Notes: generated by a model from the sequence alone, not told the origin. DNA of 64,000 bases from Streptomyces sp. ITFR-16 (GCF_031844705.1 NZ_CP134609.1:6448001-6512000), one strand, 5' to 3'; counted from the first letter of the stretch, positions 43,399 to 51,935 are shown. Made by a program: numbers and translations.

Positions 43399-44793
43399 AT
43401 GAAGGCCCATGACGGGATGTACATCGGCGGCGCATGGCGGCCCGCCGCCGCAGCGGACACGATCGCGGTGGTGAACCCGGCGGACGAGCAGGTCATCGCC
43501 AGGGTCCCGGCCGGTACGGCGCAGGACGTCGACGCCGCGGTACGGGCCGCGCGCGCCGCCTTCCCCGGCTGGGCCGCCACCCCGCCCGCCGGGCGCGCCG
43601 CCCTGATCGGCGCGCTGCGCGACGTGCTGGCCGCCCGCAAGGACGAGATCGCCGAGACGGTCACCGCCGAGCTGGGCTCACCGCTGCCGCTGTCGCAGGC
43701 CGTGCACGCGGGCGTCCCGGTCCTGGTCGCCGGCTCCTACGCCGAACTCGCCGCCTCCTACGCCTTCGAGGAGCGGCACGGCAACTCCACCGTGTTCCTG
43801 GAGCCGGTCGGCGTGGTCGGCGCGATCACCCCGTGGAACTACCCGCTGCACCAGATCGTCGCCAAGGTCGCCCCCGCGCTCGCCGCCGGCTGCACGGTCG
43901 TCCTCAAGCCCGCCGAGGACACCCCGCTCACCGCGCAGCTCTTCGCCGAGGCCACCGAGGAGGCCGGGCTGCCCGCCGGCGTCTTCAACCTGGTCACCGG
44001 CCTCGGCCCGGTCGCCGGGCAGGCCCTCGCCGAGCACGAGGACGTCGACCTGGTCTCCTTCACCGGTTCCACCGCCGTCGGCAAGCGGATCGGCGCCGCC
44101 GCGGGCGGCGCGGTCAAGCGCGTGGCCCTGGAACTCGGCGGCAAGTCCGCCAACGTCATCCTGCCGGGCGCCGATCTGGCCAAGGCGGTCAACGTCGGCA
44201 TCGCCAACGTGATGTCCAACTCCGGCCAGACGTGCAGCGCCTGGACCCGGATGCTGGTCGACGCCGAACGGTACGAGGAGGCCGTCGCCCTCGCGGCCGC
44301 CGCCGTCGCCAAGTACGTACCCGGCGAGCGGGTCGGCCCGCTCGTCAACGCCAAGCAGCGGGACCGGGTGCGCGGTTACATCGAGAAGGGCGTCGAGGAG
44401 GGCGCCCGGATCGTGGCCGGCGGCCCCGAGGCACCGCTCCCGACCGGGTACTACGTCAGTCCCACGGTCTTCGCCGATGTCACCCCGGAGATGGCCATCG
44501 CCCAGGAGGAGATCTTCGGCCCCGTCGTCTCGGTCCTGAAGTACGAGGACGAGGCGGACGCGCTGCGCATCGCCAACGGCACGGTGTACGGACTCGCGGG
44601 CGCCGTCTGGGCCGCCGACGACGCACAGGCCGTCGCGTTCGCCCGCCGGATGGACACCGGCCAGGTCGACATCAACGGCGGCCGCTTCAACCCGCTCGCC
44701 CCGTTCGGCGGCTACAAGCAGTCCGGCGTCGGGCGCGAACTCGGCTCGCACGGCCTGGCCGAGTACCTCCAGACCAAGTCCCTCCAGTTCTGA
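43399..44793 (+). CDS. NAD(P)-dependent aldehyde dehydrogenase
   Basis: This 464-residue enzyme oxidises an aldehyde to the acid. Catalytic Cys279 lies in SNSGQTCSAWTR and general base Glu245 in VALELGGKS. The NAD-binding FTGSTAVGKRI and TPWNYPLHQIVAK motifs are present. GGGAGGA at 43386-43392 supports ATG 43399; the frame stays open far upstream but without a start signal. The alcohol dehydrogenase follows after 54 bp, so the pair likely converts an alcohol to its acid. A TetR operator lies upstream, linking it to the acyl-CoA dehydrogenase at 48565. The substrate is unknown. Confidence 0.95.
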   Translation: MKAHDGMYIGGAWRPAAAADTIAVVNPADEQVIARVPAGTAQDVDAAVRAARAAFPGWAATPPAGRAALIGALRDVLAARKDEIAETVTAELGSPLPLSQAVHAGVPVLVAGSYAELAASYAFEERHGNSTVFLEPVGVVGAITPWNYPLHQIVAKVAPALAAGCTVVLKPAEDTPLTAQLFAEATEEAGLPAGVFNLVTGLGPVAGQALAEHEDVDLVSFTGSTAVGKRIGAAAGGAVKRVALELGGKSANVILPGADLAKAVNVGIANVMSNSGQTCSAWTRMLVDAERYEEAVALAAAAVAKYVPGERVGPLVNAKQRDRVRGYIEKGVEEGARIVAGGPEAPLPTGYYVSPTVFADVTPEMAIAQEEIFGPVVSVLKYEDEADALRIANGTVYGLAGAVWAADDAQAVAFARRMDTGQVDINGGRFNPLAPFGGYKQSGVGRELGSHGLAEYLQTKSLQF

Positions 44794-44847
44794 GCCCGTT
44801 CCCCTCCGTTCCCGAGCCCGCACCCCCGATCAGCAAGGAGCCAGTCC

Positions 44848-45927
44848 GTGGTCCGCGCCGCCGTACTGTCCGCCGTCGGAGCTCCGCTGGAGATCACCGA
44901 CATCACCCTGCCGGAGCCCGGCCCCGGCCGGGTGCGCGTCCGTCTCGCCGCCGCCGGGGTCTGCCACTCCGACCTCTCGCTGTCCAACGGCACGATGCGG
45001 GTGCCCGTGCCGGCCGTCCTCGGCCACGAGGGCGCCGGTACCGTCGTCGCGGTCGGCGAGGGCGTCACGCATGTCGTCCCCGGCGACGGGGTGGTGCTCA
45101 ACTGGGCGCCGTCCTGCGGGAACTGCCACCACTGCGGGATCGGCGAGGTCTGGCTCTGCGCCCGCGCCCTGGCCGGCGCGGCCGACCTCCACGCCCGCAC
45201 CGCCGACGGCGTCGACCTGCACCCCGGGCTGAACGTCGCGGCCTTCGCGCAGGAGACCGTGGTCGCCGCGAACTGCGTGCTGCCCGCCCCCGACGGCATC
45301 CCGCTCACCGACGCGGCCCTGCTCGGCTGCGCGGTGCTGACCGGGTACGGCGCGGTCCACCACAGCGCCCGGGTCCGCGAGGGCGAGTCCGTCGTGGTGT
45401 TCGGTATCGGCGGCGTCGGCCTCGCCGTGCTCCAGGCCGCCCGGATCGCGGGGGCCGCGCAGATCATCGCGGTCGACATCTCCCCGGAGAAGGAGGAGCT
45501 GGCCCGCCGGGCCGGGGCCACCGACTACGTCGTCGCCTCCGCCACCACACCCCGCGAGATCCGGGCGCTCACCGGCGGCCAGGGCGCGGACGTGGCCGTC
45601 GAGTGCGTCGGCCGGGCGGCCACCATCCGTACCGCCTGGGAGTCCACCCGCCGGGGCGGGCGAACCACGGTCGTCGGCATCGGCGGCAAGGACCAGCAGG
45701 TGACCTTCAACGCCCTGGAACTCTTCCACTGGGGCCGGTCCCTGACGGGCTGTGTGTACGGCAACAGCGACCCGGCCCGCGATCTGCCGGTGCTGGCCGG
45801 CCACATCGGGGCGGGCCGCTTCGACCTCTCCATGATGGTCACCGAACGGATCGCCCTGGACGGCATCCCGGCCGCCTTCGACAACATGATCGCCGGCAAG
45901 GGCGGCCGGGCGCTGGTGGTCTTCTAG
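44848..45927 (+). CDS. zinc-dependent alcohol dehydrogenase
   Basis: This 359-residue medium-chain dehydrogenase has catalytic zinc ligands Cys39 (GVCHSD) and His60-Glu61 (LGHEGAG). Structural zinc cysteines 90, 93, 96 and 104 lie in CGNCHHCGIGEVWLC, and an NAD-binding FGIGGVGLAVLQAA is present. It reversibly oxidises alcohols to aldehydes. It lies 54 bp after the aldehyde dehydrogenase on the same strand, with AAGGAG before GTG 44848, so both belong to one operon under the upstream TetR site. Mycothiol-dependent or general alcohol substrates are possible, and sequence alone does not decide. The next gene is convergent with a 13-bp gap. Confidence 0.93.
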   Translation: MVRAAVLSAVGAPLEITDITLPEPGPGRVRVRLAAAGVCHSDLSLSNGTMRVPVPAVLGHEGAGTVVAVGEGVTHVVPGDGVVLNWAPSCGNCHHCGIGEVWLCARALAGAADLHARTADGVDLHPGLNVAAFAQETVVAANCVLPAPDGIPLTDAALLGCAVLTGYGAVHHSARVREGESVVVFGIGGVGLAVLQAARIAGAAQIIAVDISPEKEELARRAGATDYVVASATTPREIRALTGGQGADVAVECVGRAATIRTAWESTRRGGRTTVVGIGGKDQQVTFNALELFHWGRSLTGCVYGNSDPARDLPVLAGHIGAGRFDLSMMVTERIALDGIPAAFDNMIAGKGGRALVVF

Positions 45928-45940
45928 AGCCGGTGGTCCG

Positions 45941-46861
45941 CTAGCGCTTGGGGACGCCGGTGGTGAGCAGCCGGGCCTCCGTCTCGCCCCGCTCGAAGAG
46001 CCGGGAGGCCGGGCCCACGATCAGCGGGTCCGGCTCCCCGGCCACCGACGTGTCCTTGTCCGGGTAGTCGAAGCGGTGCAGCACATGCCGGATCGCCTCC
46101 AGCCGGGCCCGCTTCTTGTCGTTGCTCTTCACCACGGTCCACGGCGCGTCCGCCGTGTCCGTGTGGAAGAGCATCAGCTCCTTGGCCTCGGTGTACGCGT
46201 CCCACTTGTCCAGCGAGGCCAGGTCGACGGGGCTGATCTTCCACTGCCGCACCGGATCGGTCTGCCGGGTCCTGAACCGGTTGAGCTGCTCGTTGCGCGA
46301 GACGGAGAACCAGAACTTCACCAGATGGATGCCGTCCCGGGCGAGCATCCGCTCGAACCCCGGGGCCTGGTGCATGAACTCCAGGTACTCACGGGTCGAG
46401 CAGAAGCCCATGACCCGCTCCACCCCGGCCCGGTTGTACCAGGACCGGTCGAAGAGCACGATCTCCCCGGCGGCCGGCAGATGCGCCACGTACCGCTGGA
46501 AGTACCACTGCGTGCGTTCGCGCTCGGTGGGCTTCTCCAGCGCCACCACCCGCGCGCCGCGCGGATTGAGGTGCTCGGTGAACCGCTTGATGGTGCCGCC
46601 CTTGCCGGCGGCGTCGCGCCCCTCGAAGAGGATGACGAGCCGCTCGTCGTGCTCCTTGACCCAGTGCTGGAGCTTCAGCAGCTCGATCTGGAGCGCCCGC
46701 TCGGACCGGTCGTACTCCTTGCGGCTCAGCTTGTGGTCGTACGGATAGCCCTCGCGCCAGGCGTCGCGCGGCCGGCCGTCGGGCTTGACCAGCTCCTGGG
46801 TGGCGGGCTTCGCGGCCCTGCGCTTCTCAGCTCCGGTCCGCTGCCGGGTCTTCCGCGTCAT
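45941..46861 (-). CDS. ppk2: polyphosphate kinase 2
   Basis: This 306-residue enzyme transfers phosphate between polyphosphate and nucleoside phosphates. The P-loop VILFEGRDAAGKGGTIKRF lies at 76-94 and the lid region DRSWYNRAGVERVMGF near 140. The tail KFWFSVSRNEQLNRFRTR then KWDAYTEAKELMLFHTDT is standard for class I PPK2. A Lys/Arg-rich N-terminus precedes the fold. GAAGGA precedes ATG 46861. The start overlaps the EamA transporter gene's end by 35 bp on the same strand, so they are co-transcribed, though no functional link is evident. Confidence 0.93.
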   Translation of the reverse strand: MTRKTRQRTGAEKRRAAKPATQELVKPDGRPRDAWREGYPYDHKLSRKEYDRSERALQIELLKLQHWVKEHDERLVILFEGRDAAGKGGTIKRFTEHLNPRGARVVALEKPTERERTQWYFQRYVAHLPAAGEIVLFDRSWYNRAGVERVMGFCSTREYLEFMHQAPGFERMLARDGIHLVKFWFSVSRNEQLNRFRTRQTDPVRQWKISPVDLASLDKWDAYTEAKELMLFHTDTADAPWTVVKSNDKKRARLEAIRHVLHRFDYPDKDTSVAGEPDPLIVGPASRLFERGETEARLLTTGVPKR

Positions 46862-47807
46862 GACGGGGTCCTTCCACCGGCGGGGCCGGATTCCTCGGCG
46901 TCGCACCAGTCTGCGGATGCATCCGGGAGACCGCCACCCCGGCCAGGCAAAGCAGCCCGCCGCCGACGGTGAGCAGCGCGGGCACCTCGTCCAGCAGCAG
47001 CCACGACATCAGCACCACGAGCGCCGGGACCGCGTAGGTGGTGGCGCCCATCCGCCCGGCGGTGGTGCGGGCGAGGGCGTACGCCCAGGTGGTGAAGGCC
47101 AGCGCGGTCGGGAAGACCCCGAGGTAGACCATGTTCAGGGTCGCGGACAGCGGGGCGTCGGCGGCGTCCGAGACCAGCGCCCCGGCGAACGGCAGGCACG
47201 CCACCGTCCCGACCAGGCAGCCGAACGTGGTGATCTGGAGCGCCGACCCGTGCCGCAGCGCCGGCTTCTGGCCGACCACCCCGCCCGCGTACGCCACCGC
47301 CGCCAGCAGGCACAGCAGCACGCCCAGGACCGAGGAACCTCCGTGCCCCGACATGGATAGCCCCACCACAGCCGCGCCCGCGAAGGACACCGCCATGCCC
47401 AGCACCAGGCGGCGCGGCAGCCCCTCGCCGAGCAGCCGGGCGCCGAGCAGGGCGATCAGCAGGGGCCCGATGTTCACGACCATCGCGGCCGTCCCCGCGT
47501 CCACCTGCTGCTCGCCCCAGTTCAGCACCACCATGTACAGGCCGAACCACAGCAGCCCGGACCAGATGATCCCCGGCCGGGCGGCCCGGGACGGCAGCCC
47601 CTCGCGGCGCACGAGCAGCAGCGCGCCCAGCGCCAGGGAGCCGGCCAGCAGCCGGCCGAGCGCCAGGGCGCCGGGGGAGTAGGCGTCGCCCGCGCTGCGG
47701 ATGGAGACGAAGGCCGAGGCCCACAGGACCACGGTGGTGCAGGCGGCGGCGGTGGCCCGCCAGTCACGGTGGACCGGGGCGGCGGAAGGGGAGGGGAGCG
47801 TCGTCAT
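46827..47807 (-). CDS. EamA/DMT superfamily exporter
   Basis: This 326-residue membrane protein has ten predicted transmembrane helices in two EamA repeats (ACTTVVLWASAFVSIRSAGD, GEQQVDAGTAAMVVNIGPLL, then MVYLGVFPTALAFTTWAYAL and VVLMSWLLLDEVPALLTV). It probably exports small metabolites or amino acids; the substrate is unknown. The frame is open far upstream into the TetR region, but ATG 47807 fits the family start. Its end overlaps the PPK2 start by 35 bp. The TetR gene lies upstream on the same strand (44 bp away), so it may be co-regulated. Confidence 0.9.
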   Translation of the reverse strand: MTTLPSPSAAPVHRDWRATAAACTTVVLWASAFVSIRSAGDAYSPGALALGRLLAGSLALGALLLVRREGLPSRAARPGIIWSGLLWFGLYMVVLNWGEQQVDAGTAAMVVNIGPLLIALLGARLLGEGLPRRLVLGMAVSFAGAAVVGLSMSGHGGSSVLGVLLCLLAAVAYAGGVVGQKPALRHGSALQITTFGCLVGTVACLPFAGALVSDAADAPLSATLNMVYLGVFPTALAFTTWAYALARTTAGRMGATTYAVPALVVLMSWLLLDEVPALLTVGGGLLCLAGVAVSRMHPQTGATPRNPAPPVEGPRHDAEDPAADRS

Positions 47808-47851
47808 GGCCCCGACCGTACGGCCGGGAAGGTTCGGCGCCCACCGAATAG

Positions 47852-48499
47852 TCACCGGCCCGGCGCGGGCGGGGCGTACTGAAGCGCGAGCCCGTCGAGC
47901 AGCGCCCGCAGCCCGGTCTCGAACGCCCCCTCGTCGACCTTCTGGCGGCGCTCGGCCAGCAGGTGCGCCTGGCCCAGGTGCGGGTAGTCGGCGGGGTCGT
48001 ACGCCGTCTCGTCGTCCACGAAGCCCCGGGCGAAGGAGCCGAGCGCGGAGCCGGTGATGAAGTAGCGCATCAGGGCGCCGATGTACGTGGCCTGGGCGGG
48101 CGGCCAGCCCGCGCGGACCATGGCGCCGAAGACGGCGTCGGCGACCCGCAGTCCGGCCGGGCGGCGGCCGGGGCCCTGGGCGAGCACCGGGACGATGTGC
48201 GGGTGCTCGGTGAGTGCCGCGCGGTAGGAGAGCGCCCAGTCGTGCAGGGCGGCGCGCCAGTCGCGGGGGTCGGACTCCTCGAACATCGACAGATCGACCT
48301 GGGCCGAGACGGCGTCGGCGACCGCGTCCAGGATCTCGTCCTTGTTGCGGAAGTGGTTGTAGAGCGAGGGCCCGCTGACCCCGAGTTCGGCCGCGAGGCG
48401 GCGGGTGGAGACGGCGTCGAGCCCCTCGGCGTCCACGAGGGCGCTCGCCGTCTCGACGATGCGGTCTCTGCTCAGGAGGGGCTTGCGCGGGCGGGCCAT
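47852..48499 (-). CDS. TetR family regulator of acyl-CoA/aldehyde dehydrogenase genes
   Basis: This 215-residue repressor has an HTH (RIVETASALVDAEGLDAVST, RRLAAELGVSGPSLYNHFRN) and a TetR_C-type ligand domain. ATG 48499 is preferred to the more upstream in-frame start because the -10-like TACTAT (minus strand, 48507-48512) ends seven bases before it, indicating a leaderless mRNA. The palindrome at 48528-48546 lies between this gene and the divergent acyl-CoA dehydrogenase and covers the promoter. The same palindrome precedes the aldehyde dehydrogenase at 43399. It therefore probably controls all three, with an acyl or aldehyde-derived ligand. Confidence 0.9.
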   Translation of the reverse strand: MARPRKPLLSRDRIVETASALVDAEGLDAVSTRRLAAELGVSGPSLYNHFRNKDEILDAVADAVSAQVDLSMFEESDPRDWRAALHDWALSYRAALTEHPHIVPVLAQGPGRRPAGLRVADAVFGAMVRAGWPPAQATYIGALMRYFITGSALGSFARGFVDDETAYDPADYPHLGQAHLLAERRQKVDEGAFETGLRALLDGLALQYAPPAPGR

Positions 48500-48527
48500 G
48501 CGGCACATAGTAGGGCCTGCGGCCATA

Positions 48528-48546
48528 AAACTAGCAGTGCTAATTT
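48528..48546. promoter_or_regulatory. TetR operator between TetR and acyl-CoA dehydrogenase genes
   Basis: AAACTAGCAGTGCTAATTT is a 19-nt dyad with AAACTA/TARTTT arms, 18 bp before the acyl-CoA dehydrogenase start and over the divergent TetR promoter. Sixteen of 19 bases match the site at 43334-43352. Confidence 0.75.
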
Positions 48547-48564
48547 AGAGGAAGGGGCGGGAGG

Positions 48565-49716
48565 ATGAACCTGGAACTCAGCGAGGAGCAGGCAGCCGTC
48601 CGGCAGCTCGCCAGGGACTTCGTCACCCGCGACATCGCCCCGCACGTCGTGGAGTGGGACCGGGCCGAGAGCGTCGACCGGTCGATCGTGAAGAAGCTGG
48701 GCTCCCTCGGCTTCCTCGGCCTGACCGTCCCGGAGGAGTACGGCGGCTCGGGCGGCGACCACCTCGCGTACTGCCTGGTGACCGAGGAGCTGGGGCGCGG
48801 CGACTCCTCGGTGCGCGGCATCGTCTCGGTCTCCCTCGGCCTGGTCGCCAAGACCATTGCCGCGTGGGGCGACGAGGAGCAGAAGCGCCGGTGGCTGCCC
48901 CGGCTCACGGCGGGCGACGCGGTCGGCTGCTTCGGGCTGACCGAACCCGGCACCGGCTCGGACGCCGGCAACCTGACGACGCGGGCGGTCCGGGACGGCG
49001 GGGACTACGTCATCAACGGCGGCAAGATGTTCATCACCAACGGCACCTGGGCCGATGTGGTGCTCCTGTTCGCCCGCACCAACGACACCCCCGGCCACAG
49101 GGGCATCTCCGCTTTCCTGGTCCCCGCCGACGCCCCCGGCCTCACCCGCCGCACCATCCACGGCAAGCTCGGTCTGCGCGGCCAGGCGACGGCCGAACTG
49201 GCGCTGGAGGACGTCCGCGTCCCCGCCTCCGCCCTGCTGGGCCCCGAGGGCAAGGGCTTCTCGATCGCCATGTCCGCCCTGGCCAAGGGGCGGATGTCGG
49301 TGGCGGCGGGCTGTGTCGGCATCGCGCAGGCGGCGCTGGACGCGGCCGTGGGGTACGCGGGCGAGCGCGAGCAGTTCGGCAAGTCCATCGCGAGCCACCA
49401 GCTCGTCCAGGAACTCATCAGCGACATCTCCGTGGACACCGACGCCGCCCGCCTGCTGACCTGGCGCGTCGCCGACCTGATCGACCGGGGCGAGCCCTTC
49501 GCCACCGCCGCCTCCCAGGCGAAGCTGTTCGCGTCCGAGGCCGCCGTCCGCGCCGCCAACAACGCGCTCCAGGTGTACGGCGGCTACGGCTACATCGACG
49601 AGTACCCGGTCGGCAAGCTGCTGCGGGACGCCCGTGTGATGACGCTCTACGAGGGCACCAGCCAGATCCAGAAGCTGATCATCGGCCGCGCGCTGACCGG
49701 GGTCTCCGCCTTCTGA
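48565..49716 (+). CDS. acyl-CoA dehydrogenase
   Basis: This 383-residue FAD enzyme shows CFGLTEPGTGSDAGNLTTRA, INGGKMFITNGTWADV and GKLGLRGQATAEL. The catalytic glutamate near residue 363 lies in MTLYEGTSQIQKLIIGRAL. The length and motifs fit short/medium-chain acyl-CoA dehydrogenases. It introduces the first double bond in beta-oxidation, passing electrons to ETF. The start at 48565 lies 18 bp after a TetR operator, and the GGGGCGGGAGG stretch supplies the ribosome site. It is divergent from its probable repressor. The substrate chain length cannot be read from sequence. Confidence 0.95.
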   Translation: MNLELSEEQAAVRQLARDFVTRDIAPHVVEWDRAESVDRSIVKKLGSLGFLGLTVPEEYGGSGGDHLAYCLVTEELGRGDSSVRGIVSVSLGLVAKTIAAWGDEEQKRRWLPRLTAGDAVGCFGLTEPGTGSDAGNLTTRAVRDGGDYVINGGKMFITNGTWADVVLLFARTNDTPGHRGISAFLVPADAPGLTRRTIHGKLGLRGQATAELALEDVRVPASALLGPEGKGFSIAMSALAKGRMSVAAGCVGIAQAALDAAVGYAGEREQFGKSIASHQLVQELISDISVDTDAARLLTWRVADLIDRGEPFATAASQAKLFASEAAVRAANNALQVYGGYGYIDEYPVGKLLRDARVMTLYEGTSQIQKLIIGRALTGVSAF

Positions 49717-49775
49717 GTACCGCCTGAGTACCCGGACGGATGTGGCGTGGGCCACGCCGCCGGATGCTGGGCCCC

Positions 49776-50066
49776 ATGAGTGACACGACATCGGTCAAGC
49801 AGCAGAACACCGCGGCCTTCTACGGCCAGGCGGTCGCCTCCTTCGGGGTCGCGATGGGTGCGGTGGCCCTCGGGATCTACTCCCTCGACGCGGACGCCTG
49901 GGTGCGCGGATTCCTCGCCATCGGCGTCCTCTACCTCGTCACGTCCTGCTTCACCCTGGCCAAGGTCATCAGGGACAGGCAGGAGGCGGGACAGCTGGTC
50001 AGCCGGGTCGACCAGGCCCGGCTGGAGAAGATCCTCGCCGAGCACGACCCCTTCCAGAAGCTCTGA
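49776..50066 (+). CDS. YiaA/YiaB family inner membrane protein
   Basis: This 96-residue protein has a soluble N-terminus (TSVKQQNTAAFYGQAVASF), two transmembrane helices (about 20-40 and 45-65) and a charged C-terminal tail. It matches the YiaAB two-helix family, whose role is unknown. ATG 49776 gives the family length; a longer start at 49740 is unlikely. An inverted repeat GGCGTGG-G-CCACGCC sits at 49744-49758 just upstream. It ends 35 bp before the operator of the TetR gene at 50164. Confidence 0.85.
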   Translation: MSDTTSVKQQNTAAFYGQAVASFGVAMGAVALGIYSLDADAWVRGFLAIGVLYLVTSCFTLAKVIRDRQEAGQLVSRVDQARLEKILAEHDPFQKL

Positions 50067-50100
50067 CGGTCTCACCTGCCGGACCCCTCGGGCACCGGCC

Positions 50101-50116
50101 CTAAGCGCTTGCTCAG
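50101..50116 (+). promoter_or_regulatory. TetR operator CTAAGCGCTTGCTCAG, site 1
   Basis: A dyad with CTNAGC/GCTNAG arms, identical over 16 bp to 51354-51369. It lies 48 bp before the TetR gene at 50164, implying autoregulation. Confidence 0.7.
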
Positions 50117-50163
50117 GATCGGGGTATGGTGTTCGTCCTGCTGACCGAGAGGGGCCACTGACG

Positions 50164-50787
50164 ATGAGCACGGCGGAGGAGACCGACGGCGAGAACACGC
50201 CGTGGGCCGAAGTGACGCCCGAGGCGGCCCGGCGGCTCCTCGTGGCGGCCGTCGACGCCTTCGCCGAGCGCGGGTACCACGCGACCACCACCCGGGACAT
50301 CGCCGGCCGCGCCGGCATGAGCCCCGCCGCGCTCTACATCCACTACAAGACGAAGGAAGAGCTGCTCCACCGGATCAGCCGGATCGGTCACGACCGGGCC
50401 CTGGCGCTCCTGGAGTCCGCCGCCGACGGTGAGGGCACGGCCGCCGAGCGGCTCGCCGACGCCGTACGGTGCTTCGTCCGCTGGCACGCCGAGCGGCACA
50501 CCACCGCCCGGGTGGTCCAGTACGAGCTCGACGCCCTCGGTGAGGAGCACCGCACCGAGATCGTCGGGCTGCGCCGCCGGAGCGACGCGGTGGTGCGCCG
50601 GATCATCGGCGAGGGCGTGGCGGCGGGGGAGTTCGACGTCCCCGACGTGCCCGGCACCACGCTGGCGGTGCTCTCGCTCTGCATCGACGTGGCCCGCTGG
50701 TTCAACGCCCAGGGCAGCCGGACGCCCGACGAGGTCGGCGAGCTCTACGCCGGTCTGGTGCTGCGGATGGTCGCGGCCGAGCGGTGA
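50164..50787 (+). CDS. TetR family regulator, paired with MaoC hydratase
   Basis: This 207-residue regulator has an acidic N-terminal extension, then an HTH (LLVAAVDAFAERGYHATTTR, DIAGRAGMSPAALYIHYKTK) and a TetR C-terminal domain of the type associated with fatty acid genes (RCFVRWHAERHTTARVVQYE, CIDVARWFN). A 16-bp operator-like dyad upstream recurs in front of the convergent MaoC hydratase. It therefore probably represses itself and that gene, relieved by an acyl-CoA or similar ligand (inference). ATG 50164 follows GAGAGGGG by eight bases. A strong bidirectional terminator follows. Confidence 0.9.
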   Translation: MSTAEETDGENTPWAEVTPEAARRLLVAAVDAFAERGYHATTTRDIAGRAGMSPAALYIHYKTKEELLHRISRIGHDRALALLESAADGEGTAAERLADAVRCFVRWHAERHTTARVVQYELDALGEEHRTEIVGLRRRSDAVVRRIIGEGVAAGEFDVPDVPGTTLAVLSLCIDVARWFNAQGSRTPDEVGELYAGLVLRMVAAER

Positions 50788-50795
50788 CGCACCCG

Positions 50796-50826
50796 CGCCC
50801 CCGGCCCTTCGAACGGGCCGGGGGCG
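50796..50826. terminator. bidirectional terminator between TetR and MaoC genes
   Basis: 12-bp stem CGCCCCCGGCCC / GGGCCGGGGGCG with a 7-nt loop TTCGAAC, between convergent stops at 50787 and 50843. Confidence 0.75.
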
Positions 50827-50842
50827 TCCGCGTACCCGGGGC

Positions 50843-51304
50843 TCAGAAGTAGTAGCGCGACACCGACTCGGCGACGCAGGCCGGCTTGTCGCCGCCCTCG
50901 CGCTCCACCGTCACGACGGCGGTGATCTGCACGCCGCCGCCCGCCTCCTCGACGCTCTTCAGGACGGCCGTCGCCCGCAGCCGCGAGCCCACCGGCACGG
51001 TGGAGGGGAAGCGGACCTTGTTGGTCCCGTAGTTGATGCCCATCTTCGCGCCCTCGACCGCCATGACCTGCGGGACCAGCGTCGGCAGCAGCGAGAGGGT
51101 GAGGTAGCCGTGCGCGATCGTCGTGCCGAACGGTCCGGCCGCCGCGCGCTCGGGGTCCACATGGATCCACTGGTGGTCGCCGGTGGCCTCGGCGAAGAGG
51201 TCGATCCGCTTCTGGTCGATCTCCAGCCAGTCGCTGTGCCCCAGCTGCTCGCCCACGCCGTCACGCAGCTCCTGCGCGGACGTGAAGATCCTCGGCTCTG
51301 CCAT
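50843..51304 (-). CDS. MaoC family (R)-hydratase/dehydratase
   Basis: This 153-residue hot-dog protein has the hydratase-2 motif FAEATGDHQWIHVDPERAAA, with the catalytic Asp and His, then GPFGTTIAHGYLTLSLLPTL and YGTNKVRFPSTVPVGSRLR. It hydrates or dehydrates acyl-CoA thioesters in beta-oxidation or acyl-chain recycling. ATG 51304 fits the family start. A TetR operator lies 50 bp upstream, identical to that of the neighbouring TetR gene. It is monocistronic. Confidence 0.93.
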   Translation of the reverse strand: MAEPRIFTSAQELRDGVGEQLGHSDWLEIDQKRIDLFAEATGDHQWIHVDPERAAAGPFGTTIAHGYLTLSLLPTLVPQVMAVEGAKMGINYGTNKVRFPSTVPVGSRLRATAVLKSVEEAGGGVQITAVVTVEREGGDKPACVAESVSRYYF

Positions 51305-51353
51305 GTCCCTGGTTCCTGCCTTCCCGCTCTGCCGTCCATCCGTCACGCGCTGT

Positions 51354-51369
51354 CTAAGCGCTTGCTCAG
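51354..51369 (-). promoter_or_regulatory. TetR operator CTAAGCGCTTGCTCAG, site 2
   Basis: A 16-bp exact copy of 50101-50116, 50 bp before the MaoC hydratase start. It also lies 68 bp before the divergent soxR start. Confidence 0.7.
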
Positions 51370-51436
51370 CATGGTTGGCGGGTGCGTTCCTGTCAACGAC
51401 GGACCGGCCGGGGATGGGCCACGTAGGGTGGGATGA

Positions 51437-51922
51437 GTGCCCCAGATCCCACAGACACTCCATGAACTCACGGTCGGTCAGCTCTCCGCACGCAGCGGCG
51501 CCGCCGTCTCGGCCCTGCACTTCTACGAGGCCAAGGGCCTGATCAGCAGCCGACGCACCAGCGGCAACCAGCGCCGCTACAGCAGGGACGCGCTGCGCCG
51601 GGTCGCCTTCGTCCGCGCGGCCCAGCGGGTCGGCATTCCGCTCGCCACCATCCGCGACGCGCTGGCCGAACTCCCCGAGGAGCGCACCCCCAACCGCGAC
51701 GACTGGGCGCGGCTCTCCGCGGCGTGGCGCTCCGAACTGGACGAGCGCATCACGCAGCTGGCCCGGCTGCGCGACCACCTCACCGACTGCATCGGCTGCG
51801 GCTGCCTCTCGCTGGAGACCTGCGTGCTGTCCAACCCGGACGACGTCAACGGTGAGCGGATCAGCGGCTCGCGGCTGATGCCGGAGCGCAGGAGCGCCAA
51901 CCGCCCCCCGGGCAGGAGCTGA
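51437..51922 (+). CDS. soxR: redox-sensitive transcriptional activator SoxR
   Basis: This 161-residue MerR-family protein has the HTH (LTVGQLSARSGAAVSALHFY, EAKGLISSRRTSGNQRRYSR) and the [2Fe-2S] motif C118-x2-C121-x-C123-x5-C129 (CIGCGCLSLETC) that defines SoxR. In Streptomyces SoxR senses redox-active compounds and activates a small set of oxidoreductase and efflux genes. GTG 51437 is the family start, with a G-rich stretch before it. I see no soxR-box palindrome in the intergenic region, so autoregulation is not evident. It is convergent with the zinc-ribbon protein. Confidence 0.95.
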   Translation: MPQIPQTLHELTVGQLSARSGAAVSALHFYEAKGLISSRRTSGNQRRYSRDALRRVAFVRAAQRVGIPLATIRDALAELPEERTPNRDDWARLSAAWRSELDERITQLARLRDHLTDCIGCGCLSLETCVLSNPDDVNGERISGSRLMPERRSANRPPGRS

Positions 51923-51935
51923 GCCGGCGGGGCCC

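Noticed and set aside
51305..51436. SoxR-binding palindrome in front of soxR
   Set aside because: No CCTCAAG-type dyad is present; the only palindrome there is the TetR site.
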